NCBI RefSeq assembly: GCF_002119765.1
Contig: NZ_CP021112.1
Location: 4,024,501 to 4,088,500 of the forward strand
Direction: 5' to 3'
Length of the DNA stretch: 64,000 nt
DNA from: Pseudorhodoplanes sinuspersici
GTDB lineage: Bacteria; Pseudomonadota; Alphaproteobacteria; Rhizobiales; Xanthobacteraceae
The position numbers and the translations under genes are program-made. Below are positions 8,129 to 14,695 of this stretch, in pieces; within the stretch, counting starts at the first letter, position 1, and each line of letters starts with the position of its first letter. The notes beneath the pieces are model-generated. The model worked only from the letters and a program-made list of their open reading frames with translations, was not told the origin of the DNA and did not search any database.

Positions 8129-8392
8129 TTGGACACTTCTCCTCCTCGCGTTACGCCCCGTTTCTTGCGCACGCACGATGCCGCGGCGTTTCTCGGTCTC
8201 TCCGGACGCACGCTTGAGAAACATCGTTGCACCGGCACAGGCCCGATCTTCCGAAAGCTTGGCGGCCGCGTCGTCTACGCCATCGATGACCTCGAGACCT
8301 GGGCCGCCGAGCGCGCCCGCAACTCCACGTCCGATCCCGGCCCGCAGCCGTCCTCTCGCTCGGCGCGAGCCACGCCGTCGCGTAGCAGCTGA
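8129..8392 (+). CDS. Excisionase-like small HTH protein (RdfS-like)
   Basis: An 87-residue protein with a MerR-type winged helix typical of AlpA/excisionase proteins: TPRFLRTHDAAAFLGLSGRT, LEKHRCTGTGPIFRKLGGRV and VYAIDDLETWAAERARNS. I place the start at TTG 8129 because GGAGG at 8118-8122 stands six bases before it. The ATG at 8111 is in frame but has no ribosome site. Recombination directionality factors of rhizobial ICEs such as RdfS are of this class and bend attachment-site DNA for excision. The position after the FseA-like activator supports that role. It is followed 11 bases later by repA. It could also be a transcriptional regulator of repA. Confidence 0.8.
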   Translation: MDTSPPRVTPRFLRTHDAAAFLGLSGRTLEKHRCTGTGPIFRKLGGRVVYAIDDLETWAAERARNSTSDPGPQPSSRSARATPSRSS

Positions 8393-8403
8393 CGGGTGTT
8401 CGC

Positions 8404-9282
8404 ATGCGACGTTCCATCGACGACGATCATCAACTCGAACTCTTTCGCGCCAGGCCCGGCGATATGCCGCCGCGCGACGCGCAAGACCTCATGTCATGGC
8501 CGTTCTTCTCACTCGCCAAGACGCCGCGCGTCCGGCCCATCGACTTCCACATGGGGGACGTCACGATTGTCGTCGAAGCGACGCACGAACACGGCATGGC
8601 GACAATCTGGGACGCCGACGTGCTGATCTGGGCCGCGTCCCAAATCGTCGATGCGCGCGACCGCGGATTGCGCACATCACGGCTGATGGCTGCGACGCCA
8701 TATGAGATTCTGAGCTTCATCGGACGCGGCGACTCCGCACAGAACTACGAGCGGCTCAAGGCCGGCCTCGATCGTCTGCAGTCGACAACCGTCGCCACCT
8801 CGATCCGTCAACCGACAGAACGCCGGCGGCATCGTTTTAGCTGGATCAACGAATGGAAGGAGCGTGCCGACAGCGCCGGCCGGCCGCGCGGCATCGAACT
8901 GATCCTGCCGGACTGGTTCTACGCCGGCGTCATGATGGAGGCGCTCGTCCTCACCATCGACCGCGAATATTTTGCACTCACCGGCGGACTTGAGCGCTGG
9001 CTGTACCGTCTTGTGCGCAAGCATGGCGGACGCCAGCGTCATGGCTGGATCTTCGACTTCCGGCACCTTCATCTAAAGTCCGGCAGCCTCTCGCCTTACA
9101 AGCGCTTCGCATTCGAGCTGCGCGACATCGTGCGCCGCCAGCCGCTGCCCGGCTACCAACTCGCCTGCATCGCCGGCGCCGAAAACGCGCCGTGCCTGAG
9201 CTTCCAGCCCGTCACCAATCCATTTCCGTCCGCACCACGCCTGCGCACGCCGCGGCCGCAACACGATGGGGATAAGCTGTGA
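8404..9282 (+). CDS. repA: Replication initiator protein A family
   Basis: Protein of 292 residues of the RPA/RepA family found on alphaproteobacterial plasmids and ICEs. Recognisable features are MSWPFFSLAKTPRVRPIDF near residue 30, FHMGDVTIVVEATHEHGMAT, IWDADVLIWAASQI, ATPYEILSFIGRGDSAQNYE (a winged-helix part) and the C-terminal block GWIFDFRHLHLKSGS followed by RFAFELRDIVRRQPLPGYQL. It would bind iterons and open an origin; three iteron-like repeats lie directly after the stop codon. It suggests the excised ICE can replicate as a circle. The ATG at 8404 is 11 bases after the excisionase-like stop. Confidence 0.88.
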   Translation: MRRSIDDDHQLELFRARPGDMPPRDAQDLMSWPFFSLAKTPRVRPIDFHMGDVTIVVEATHEHGMATIWDADVLIWAASQIVDARDRGLRTSRLMAATPYEILSFIGRGDSAQNYERLKAGLDRLQSTTVATSIRQPTERRRHRFSWINEWKERADSAGRPRGIELILPDWFYAGVMMEALVLTIDREYFALTGGLERWLYRLVRKHGGRQRHGWIFDFRHLHLKSGSLSPYKRFAFELRDIVRRQPLPGYQLACIAGAENAPCLSFQPVTNPFPSAPRLRTPRPQHDGDKL

Positions 9283-9290
9283 AAAGAACC

Positions 9291-9353
9291 GTCCTATCAG
9301 GAACCCGAACACCCGTCCTATCGGGAACCGCAAACCCGTCCTATCAGGAACCC
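9291..9353 (+). repeat. Three iteron-like direct repeats, candidate origin
   Basis: The 15-bp unit GTCCTATC(A/G)GGAACC occurs at 9291, 9315 and 9338, spaced 24 and 23 bases, about two helical turns. The first repeat starts nine bases after the repA stop codon. Regular same-face spacing next to an initiator gene is the usual look of a theta-type origin. The downstream 60 bases are AT-richer than average. Confidence 0.7.
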
Positions 9354-9412
9354 AAATCGTGCTTAACCCGCGAAGCACGCTTGCGAAATCACCCGCCTAA
9401 CTTCTCTAACAG

Positions 9413-9429
9413 AGAATCCTTCGGATTCT
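9413..9429 (+). terminator. Short hairpin downstream of iterons
   Basis: AGAATCC-TTC-GGATTCT is a perfect 7-bp stem with a 3-nt loop. The following TGCTAAC has no T run, so it is at best a weak terminator; it could also be part of the origin. Confidence 0.4.
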
Positions 9430-9520
9430 TGCTAACGGCGGGCATCCGTTGCGGATTGCTAGGTGCAGCCACTCGCAACGACGTTGCCTCGCTGAGCAAT
9501 GCAGAGTTCGCGGTGACGCC

Positions 9521-9775
9521 ATGACCCGGCGACCGCGCAAAACCAAACTCAAGTTCTGGCCAGTCGACGTCAAGCGCCGGACCAAACGACGAAAGCCTCC
9601 GCGCCAGGCTCGGCGCAAGCGCAATGCCTTCTCGGCAAGACTGACCATCGACATCACGCCTGACCTGCGCGCCCGCATCAAGATCACGGCATTCGAGCGC
9701 GGCGTCACCGTCGCCTACATGCTGCGTCTCCTCCTGCTGAAGACCTTTCCTCGCGCCAGGGGAGGCCGGCGATGA
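9521..9775 (+). CDS. Ribbon-helix-helix DNA-binding protein, possible partition protein
   Basis: An 84-residue basic protein. The first 40 residues are Lys/Arg-rich (KFWPVDVKRRTKRRKPPRQA). The C-terminal half, FSARLTIDITPDLRARIKIT AFERGVTVAYMLRLLL when read through, looks like a ribbon-helix-helix domain: a beta strand followed by two helices. It follows repA and the iterons and overlaps the DUF2840 gene by four bases. ParG-like or regulator roles are both possible. No ParA-type ATPase is visible nearby in this window, so partition is only a suggestion. Confidence 0.7.
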   Translation: MTRRPRKTKLKFWPVDVKRRTKRRKPPRQARRKRNAFSARLTIDITPDLRARIKITAFERGVTVAYMLRLLLLKTFPRARGGRR

Positions 9776-10281
9776 AGGGCGTCACGATCACGGATGTCTC
9801 GCGCGCGCATGACACAGACGGCAGTCTCACCTTGGTCGAGTTGACCTGGCTTAAACAGCGCATTGAGAACCGCGTCCGCTTCGGGCATCCGGCAGGACAG
9901 CAGATCCTGGACCGCCATCGCCGCGTCCTCAGTTTCACTGCTGGAAGCATCTTCTGCTTCGTGCGGTGGGCAGCCAACGATTACGGCACCATCCTCTCGC
10001 GTGCCGACATTGTGCGCGCGATCGCTCCCGGCGCGCGTTACCAGACATTGCCGTTTGTGCGCCCCGGCGGCGACATCCTCCTGCGCATGGACGGTTGGCC
10101 CAAGGTCGAGCGTGTGCTGCATGCCGTTGACGCCGTCGAGGCGCTCGGCATCGATCCGGCCGATGTTGCGCCGGACTACTGGCAGCACGTCCACAACCGA
10201 CTGTCCGTCAACGAGACGCCGCGCAATTACACGCGCACACGTCATCAAGCCTGGCTCAAACGGCGCGAGGTCGGCTCATGA
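9772..10281 (+). CDS. DUF2840 domain protein
   Basis: Protein of 169 residues matching DUF2840, a family that sits just before traF on alphaproteobacterial ICEs. Typical features are LVELTWLKQRIENRVRFGHP near the N-terminus, the aromatic stretch GSIFCFVRWAANDYGTILSR and the C-terminal NRLSVNETPRNYTRTRHQAW. It starts at ATG 9772, overlapping the previous gene by four bases, and overlaps the next by four, so it is translationally coupled. Function unknown. Its constant position suggests a part in transfer or mating-channel processing. Confidence 0.88.
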   Translation: MKGVTITDVSRAHDTDGSLTLVELTWLKQRIENRVRFGHPAGQQILDRHRRVLSFTAGSIFCFVRWAANDYGTILSRADIVRAIAPGARYQTLPFVRPGGDILLRMDGWPKVERVLHAVDAVEALGIDPADVAPDYWQHVHNRLSVNETPRNYTRTRHQAWLKRREVGS

Positions 10282-10823
10282 CCCGCATCGCCACGCTGCT
10301 CGCAACAGCGCTGTCTACGGTCACGGTCGGCGCGTCGGCATTCGTCGATCCGCCGATAGACCTGATCTGGAACGCCAGCGCCAGCGCGCCGATCGGCCTC
10401 TACACCGTGCAGCCGGCCGACGATCTCGACGTCACCGATCTTGTTGCGGTGGCGGCGCCGCCACTCATCGCCGAGTTCATGGCCGATCGCGGTTATCTGC
10501 CGATGGGTGTGCCCATGATGAAGCGCGTCCTGGCGCTTCCAGGCCAGACTGTCTGCCGCCACGGCCTCGACATCGTCGCCTATGGCTCGACCATCGGCCA
10601 CGCCCGCGAACGCGATAATGCCGGCCGCAAGATGCCGGTCTGGCAAGGCTGCCGCCGCATCGGCGATGACGAACTGTTTCTCATGAACTTCGATGTCCCG
10701 GACAGCGTGGACGGCCGCTACTTCGGTCCGTTCCCGCGCGGTTCGGTCATCGGCCGCGTACTGCCCGTCTGGACCGACGAGGCCGGTGACGGCCGTTTCC
10801 AATGGCGCGCCGCCAGACGTTGA
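10278..10823 (+). CDS. traF: TraF-like S26 signal peptidase
   Basis: Protein of 181 residues of the S26C signal-peptidase family. An N-terminal hydrophobic segment (ATLLATALSTVTVGASAFV) is followed by the serine motif SAPIGLY (Ser about residue 36) and the lysine motif PMMKRVLALPGQTVC (Lys about residue 78), the catalytic Ser/Lys pair. The late GYxFGPFPRG-like motif is present as RYFGPFPRGSVIGR. In RP4-type systems TraF processes and cyclises the TrbC pilin, and a TrbC gene is present at 25387. It works at the periplasmic face of the inner membrane and is coupled to DUF2840. Confidence 0.88.
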   Translation: MTRIATLLATALSTVTVGASAFVDPPIDLIWNASASAPIGLYTVQPADDLDVTDLVAVAAPPLIAEFMADRGYLPMGVPMMKRVLALPGQTVCRHGLDIVAYGSTIGHARERDNAGRKMPVWQGCRRIGDDELFLMNFDVPDSVDGRYFGPFPRGSVIGRVLPVWTDEAGDGRFQWRAARR

Positions 10824-10868
10824 CGCCGTGCCGAAAGACTCAACCTCACCAACAGAAGGGACCATGAC

Positions 10869-11204
10869 ATGGCGCAAATCGGCAACTTCATCCGCACCCG
10901 AAACGGCTTCTCCGGACGTCTGCGCACGCTCTCGCTAGACATCGAACTGACCATCGTGCCGGCCGATCATTCAGACACCGAGAACGCCCCGAATTACCGC
11001 ATTCACGCCGGCGACGAGGAGGGACCCGAAGTCGGCGCGGGCTGGACGCGCACCGGCGAGAAGGCCGGTGAGTACGTCGCCGTGCAGATCGACGATCCTG
11101 GTTTCCCGCAGCCGGTTCGCGCCAACCTGTTCCAGTCCGGCAGCGATCGCTCCGCCTTCCATCTGCTCTGGACGCGTCCGAGCAAACGCGAGACGCGGAG
11201 CTGA
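10869..11204 (+). CDS. DUF736 family protein (copy 2)
   Basis: Protein of 111 residues, a diverged paralogue of the DUF736 protein at 5833. Shared features are MAQIGNFIRTRNGFSG at the start, the TENAPNYRIHAG stretch, VGAGWTRTGEKAGEYVAVQI and the C-terminal FHLLWTRPSK. It carries AGAAGGGACC upstream like copy 1, but lacks the two-hairpin leader. Two DUF736 genes on one ICE point to distinct roles or an old duplication. Function unknown. Confidence 0.9.
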   Translation: MAQIGNFIRTRNGFSGRLRTLSLDIELTIVPADHSDTENAPNYRIHAGDEEGPEVGAGWTRTGEKAGEYVAVQIDDPGFPQPVRANLFQSGSDRSAFHLLWTRPSKRETRS

Positions 11205-11343
11205 TCCGTGTCGCCGATGCGTGACCGGGATGTCGGACATCCGCGCACCACGCGTGAAACTGCCGTCATTCCTCTGTTCGCGAAAAGCGCGACTCATTCC
11301 TCCGTCCCGCTCAAGGCTCACGCGGCCGTCGCGCACAGCGGCG

Positions 11344-11386
11344 GTCAAGGGCGGCCGCAGGCCGGCGCTCGCGCCTTGCCCTTGAC
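11344..11386 (+). other. Hairpin in the gap before the transglycosylase-like gene
   Basis: Within the gene-free stretch 11205-11455 there is a 9-bp perfect inverted repeat GTCAAGGGC / GCCCTTGAC (11344-11352 and 11378-11386) with a 25-nt GC-rich loop. It is about 70 bases before the next start codon. It resembles the first hairpin of leaders A and B in stem length and loop size, but the CATCCTCCGCT box and the second hairpin are not evident. The rest of the gap shows nothing I can support. Confidence 0.4.
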
Positions 11387-11455
11387 GGCCGCGAGCACGC
11401 TGGCATCGGCCGGTTGCTTAGCGGGCGGAGGAGCTTTGTTCATGGAGCATACGTT

Positions 11456-12196
11456 ATGGACCTTCTTACGCTCGTGACCGCGTGCGCGCTCACTGTCGAT
11501 CCGAAGTTAATGCATGCGCTGGTCTGGCACCATTCGGGCGGCGAGCCCTGGGCGATCTCAATGCCGGGCGAGGCAAACCCGCGTGTGTATCGAAACATGC
11601 GTGACGCGATCCGTGAAACGCGGGAATTGTCTGTCGACAGTATCGTGCGCGTCGGTCTCGCCGGCGTGTCCGTATCTCCATCGCGAGTCTCCGCGTCGGT
11701 CCTTTTGCCGTGCCGCAACGTCGCGATGGCGGCATCCCAACTCACCAAGCTCGCCACTCGTTGCAAAGCTCATCCGCGCTTCAAGACCGATCCGAATCTC
11801 TGCGCCGTTGCAGCCTATCGTGGCTCGTGGGATCGGCCGGACGTCAAGTTCGCGACCGACGTCGCGGCGACGGCGGCGAAGGGCGATGCACCGAACTTCG
11901 ACATGCCGCGCGGCACGAGCACTGAGATCTTCGATACGGCTGATGACGCGCCGTCCGACACCGGGACGCCCATCGTCGACATCACGACGACATTCGCCGA
12001 CCAGGCGCGTAGCTGGTCGAGCGCACTCTTCCCGACGAAATCCAAGCCTCCGACGGAGGGATCGGAGCACATCCCAACGGCGGCGCCATCGGCACCTGAA
12101 CCGCCATCGTCCGGTTCATCTGCCACGTCTCCATTCAAGAGCAATCCGCAAGATCGCGACTTGTTCGTGCGTCGCATCGGGACCGGGCGTCCATGA
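11456..12196 (+). CDS. Lytic transglycosylase-like protein (TrbN-like), catalytic Glu missing
   Basis: Protein of 246 residues. The first 125 residues follow the fold of conjugation-associated lytic transglycosylases: LLTLVTACALTVDPKLMHAL, the active-site region WHHSGGEPWAIS, VDSIVRVGLAGVSVSPSRV and NVAMAASQLTKLA. The tail is a Pro/Ser/Thr-rich linker. In active enzymes the position before SGG is glutamate (ESGG); here it is histidine (codons CAC CAT TCG GGC GGC), so muramidase activity may be lost. The ATG at 11456 has GGAG eight bases upstream. It belongs with the mating channel, where such enzymes open the peptidoglycan. Confidence 0.75.
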   Translation: MDLLTLVTACALTVDPKLMHALVWHHSGGEPWAISMPGEANPRVYRNMRDAIRETRELSVDSIVRVGLAGVSVSPSRVSASVLLPCRNVAMAASQLTKLATRCKAHPRFKTDPNLCAVAAYRGSWDRPDVKFATDVAATAAKGDAPNFDMPRGTSTEIFDTADDAPSDTGTPIVDITTTFADQARSWSSALFPTKSKPPTEGSEHIPTAAPSAPEPPSSGSSATSPFKSNPQDRDLFVRRIGTGRP

Positions 12197-12455
12197 TGAA
12201 GCGTATCGCAGGCCATCGTCAGACAGCGAAGACCGGCGCACGAATGTGTGTAAGCGGGGAGGAGAGCGGCAACACGACCGTTGGAGGGCAAGATAAAAGG
12301 CCGCGAGGTGCGGCCCGGTTGGGGGACGGTCGGGGCATTGTTTCTGCACACGTTTCACCCCGCACACTGCGACGTGCGCGAGCATGGCGCGACATCGCGC
12401 ACGCGAAGATTCCGCAATCTCTTCAACGTATATCGCACATCGCGGAGCATTCGCG
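12197..12455. other. Candidate oriT region upstream of relaxase
   Basis: A 259-base gene-free stretch before the relaxase gene, the usual place for a transfer origin. It holds an 8-bp perfect inverted repeat GTGCGCGA / TCGCGCAC (12374-12381 and 12395-12402, 13-nt spacer) and a second hairpin GGCCGC-GAGGT-GCGGCC (12299-12315). The nick site cannot be identified by eye. Short frames here look like chance. Confidence 0.4.
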
Positions 12456-14195
12456 ATGAGCAACGAGGATGACTTCCGCATCCGCCCCGGCAAAATCCGC
12501 TCGCGTCCGAACATGCAAGCCAAGCCTTTCATCGCCCAGGCGCTCGCTGCCGCCGAACGTGCCGGGGGCCATGTTACCAGGTCGAGACGGATCACCGCGC
12601 CGCGACGTTCCCGCTTCGGCCGTGGCCGCGCCGCCAGCGTGCGGGCGAACCGACTGGTGACGTCCCGTTCGCGCCTTGCCACGGTTAAGACCCGCATCGT
12701 CCGCAACACCCGCCCCCGCGCGACGCTTCGGGCACATCTCAATTACCTGCGCCGCGAGGGCGTGACGCGAGACGGCGAGCGGGCACGTATGTTCGGTGCT
12801 GAGACCGACGACGCCGACATGAAGGCGTTCAGCGAGCGATGCGAAGAAGACCGGCACCACTTCAGAATCATCGTGTCGCCGGAGGACGCGGCGAACATGT
12901 CGGACCTGAAAGCGTTCGCGCGCGACCTGATGCGACAGGCGGAGAAGGACCTCGGCACGAAACTCGACTGGGTCGGCGTCGATCACTGGAACACCGACAA
13001 CCCCCATGTCCACATCATCATCCGTGGCCGCGCCAGCGACGGCAAAGACCTCGTCATTGCGCGGGAATACATCAGCGAGGGAATGCGGGCGAGGGCGCAG
13101 GATCTCGTCACGCAGGAACTAGGGCCGCGCTCCGACCTCGACATCCGGCGCAGCCTCGAGAGCCAGGTGGAGTCCGAGCGCTGGACACGGCTCGATCGCC
13201 AGCTTGTCCGGGATGCAAACCGGCATGGCATCATCGACGTTGCGCCGATTGCGGGCAAACAACCCGACGAGTACCTCCCGCAGAAGGTCGGCCGTCTGTG
13301 CAAACTGGAGTCGCTCGGGCTTGCAAACCAGATTGCACCGGGACAGTGGATGATTGCCGACGAGGCTGAGTCCACCTTGCGCGAACTGGCCGAGCGCGGA
13401 GACATCATCAAGCGCATGAACAGGGCGCTCACCGAGCGCGGCCTCGAACGCGGCGCGTCGAGCTATGTGCTGGCTGGCGAGAGCCTCGCCGATCCCATCG
13501 TCGGGCGTCTGATTGACCGCGGCCTCGATGACGAGTTGAAGGCCTCTGCCTACGCCGTCGTCGATGGTACCGATGGGCGGACCCATCACATCAAGCTTGC
13601 CACCCTCGATGCCACGGGCGATGGCCCGACAGGATCAATCGTCGAACTGCGCCGGTTCGAGGATTCCCACGGCCGCGAGCGCGCTGCCCTTGCGGTGCGG
13701 TCCGACCTCGATCTCGATGCGCAGGTGAAGGCGTCAGGCGCGACCTGGATCGATCGGCAGCTCATCGCGCGCGATGCAACACCCCTCGGAAACGGCGGGT
13801 TCGGCGCCGAGGTGCGCGCCGCGATGGAAAGCCGGGCCGAGCATCTGATCGAGCAAGGTCTCGCTCGCCGGCAGGGGCAGCAGGTCATCTACAGTCGCAA
13901 CCTCATCAACACGTTGCGGCAGCGTGAACTCGATTCCATGGGCGAGAAGCTCGCGACTGAGATGGGAATGCCGTTCCGGAAGACGGCGAGTGGTGAGTAT
14001 GTCGCCGGCCTCTATCGTCAGCGATTGATGCTCGCGTCCGGCCGCTTCGCCATGATCGACGACGGTCTCGGCTTCCAGCTCGTGCCTTGGTCGCCGTCGC
14101 TGGAACGCAATCTCGGTAGGCATGTCTCAGGCATCGCCCGCGCCGATGGCGGAATAGACTGGAGTTTCGGGCGACAACGCGGATTGGGACTTTGA
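12456..14195 (+). CDS. rlxS: Relaxase, VirD2/RlxS type with DUF3363
   Basis: Protein of 579 residues. After a basic N-terminus, residues about 130-230 form the relaxase core: HHFRIIVSPEDA and the three-histidine motif VDHWNTDNPHVHIII, which holds the metal needed for nicking at oriT. A likely tyrosine is in LRAHLNYLRREGVT. The long C-terminal part (KVGRLCKLESLGLANQIAPG, GASSYVLAGESLADP, VIYSRNLINTLRQREL) is DUF3363. This layout matches RlxS of rhizobial ICEs. The ATG at 12456 is preferred over an upstream in-frame ATG at 12384 that would run into the putative oriT. It works with TraG (14696) and the Trb channel. Confidence 0.9.
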   Translation: MSNEDDFRIRPGKIRSRPNMQAKPFIAQALAAAERAGGHVTRSRRITAPRRSRFGRGRAASVRANRLVTSRSRLATVKTRIVRNTRPRATLRAHLNYLRREGVTRDGERARMFGAETDDADMKAFSERCEEDRHHFRIIVSPEDAANMSDLKAFARDLMRQAEKDLGTKLDWVGVDHWNTDNPHVHIIIRGRASDGKDLVIAREYISEGMRARAQDLVTQELGPRSDLDIRRSLESQVESERWTRLDRQLVRDANRHGIIDVAPIAGKQPDEYLPQKVGRLCKLESLGLANQIAPGQWMIADEAESTLRELAERGDIIKRMNRALTERGLERGASSYVLAGESLADPIVGRLIDRGLDDELKASAYAVVDGTDGRTHHIKLATLDATGDGPTGSIVELRRFEDSHGRERAALAVRSDLDLDAQVKASGATWIDRQLIARDATPLGNGGFGAEVRAAMESRAEHLIEQGLARRQGQQVIYSRNLINTLRQRELDSMGEKLATEMGMPFRKTASGEYVAGLYRQRLMLASGRFAMIDDGLGFQLVPWSPSLERNLGRHVSGIARADGGIDWSFGRQRGLGL

Positions 14196-14211
14196 TCCTG
14201 CGGCGGCGCGG

Positions 14212-14541
14212 TCAGTACGGGCAATCGACGCCTGGCCGCAGGACTCCCTCGACCACGACAAGGCCTTTGCCGACCTCATCGCCTTTCGCCGTCAGGCGGA
14301 TGACAGACAGCATCTCAACCGTTGAGACCTCGATCAGGCCGGGCCGTTCGAGCATCGCGAGGCATTCTCTGACCTGCGCGCGCGGGCACGCGAGGCCCAG
14401 CCGGGTAAAGTAGCAGCCTACGATCTCTTCGTTGCTCGCATAGGACGGCTCACGCCCGAGCATCCGCAGGACGGCAAGCGCGCGATGCTCCGATTTCTGT
14501 TGTTCAAGCGGACTGGGACAATTGGCTTCGGGGACGGACAT
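14212..14541 (-). CDS. Small winged-helix-like protein (VpaChn25_0724-like)
   Basis: A 109-residue protein on the minus strand between relaxase and traG. The core (HRALAVLRMLGREPSYASNE, LACPRAQVRECLAMLERPGL, IEVSTVEMLSVIRLTAKGDE) has the helix-helix-helix-wing pattern of small phage-type VpaChn25_0724 proteins. It probably binds DNA. It converges with the relaxase gene, with 16 bases between them. Possible roles are control of the relaxase or coupling-protein genes. The family match is by pattern only. Confidence 0.6.
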   Translation of the reverse strand: MSVPEANCPSPLEQQKSEHRALAVLRMLGREPSYASNEEIVGCYFTRLGLACPRAQVRECLAMLERPGLIEVSTVEMLSVIRLTAKGDEVGKGLVVVEGVLRPGVDCPY

Positions 14542-14695
14542 TCGGCTAACTCCACTGTCGGCATCACCGGCGAATCACACCTTCAGTATTTTTTCGCATT
14601 CCTACGCCTGTTTGCGATACGGGATTGATCGTTGTTGAAGCCCCTCACGGGCTACGCTTTGTTCGCGGTCGCCGCCGATGGCATCGGACAGGACC

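Noticed and set aside
9291-9353. CRISPR-like direct repeats
   Set aside because: Only three 15-bp units with 8-9 bp between them, next to a replication initiator; these are iterons, and no cas gene is in the window.
12193-12459. 88-codon frame in the gap before the relaxase
   Set aside because: Composition is chance-like and the region holds inverted repeats better explained as oriT.
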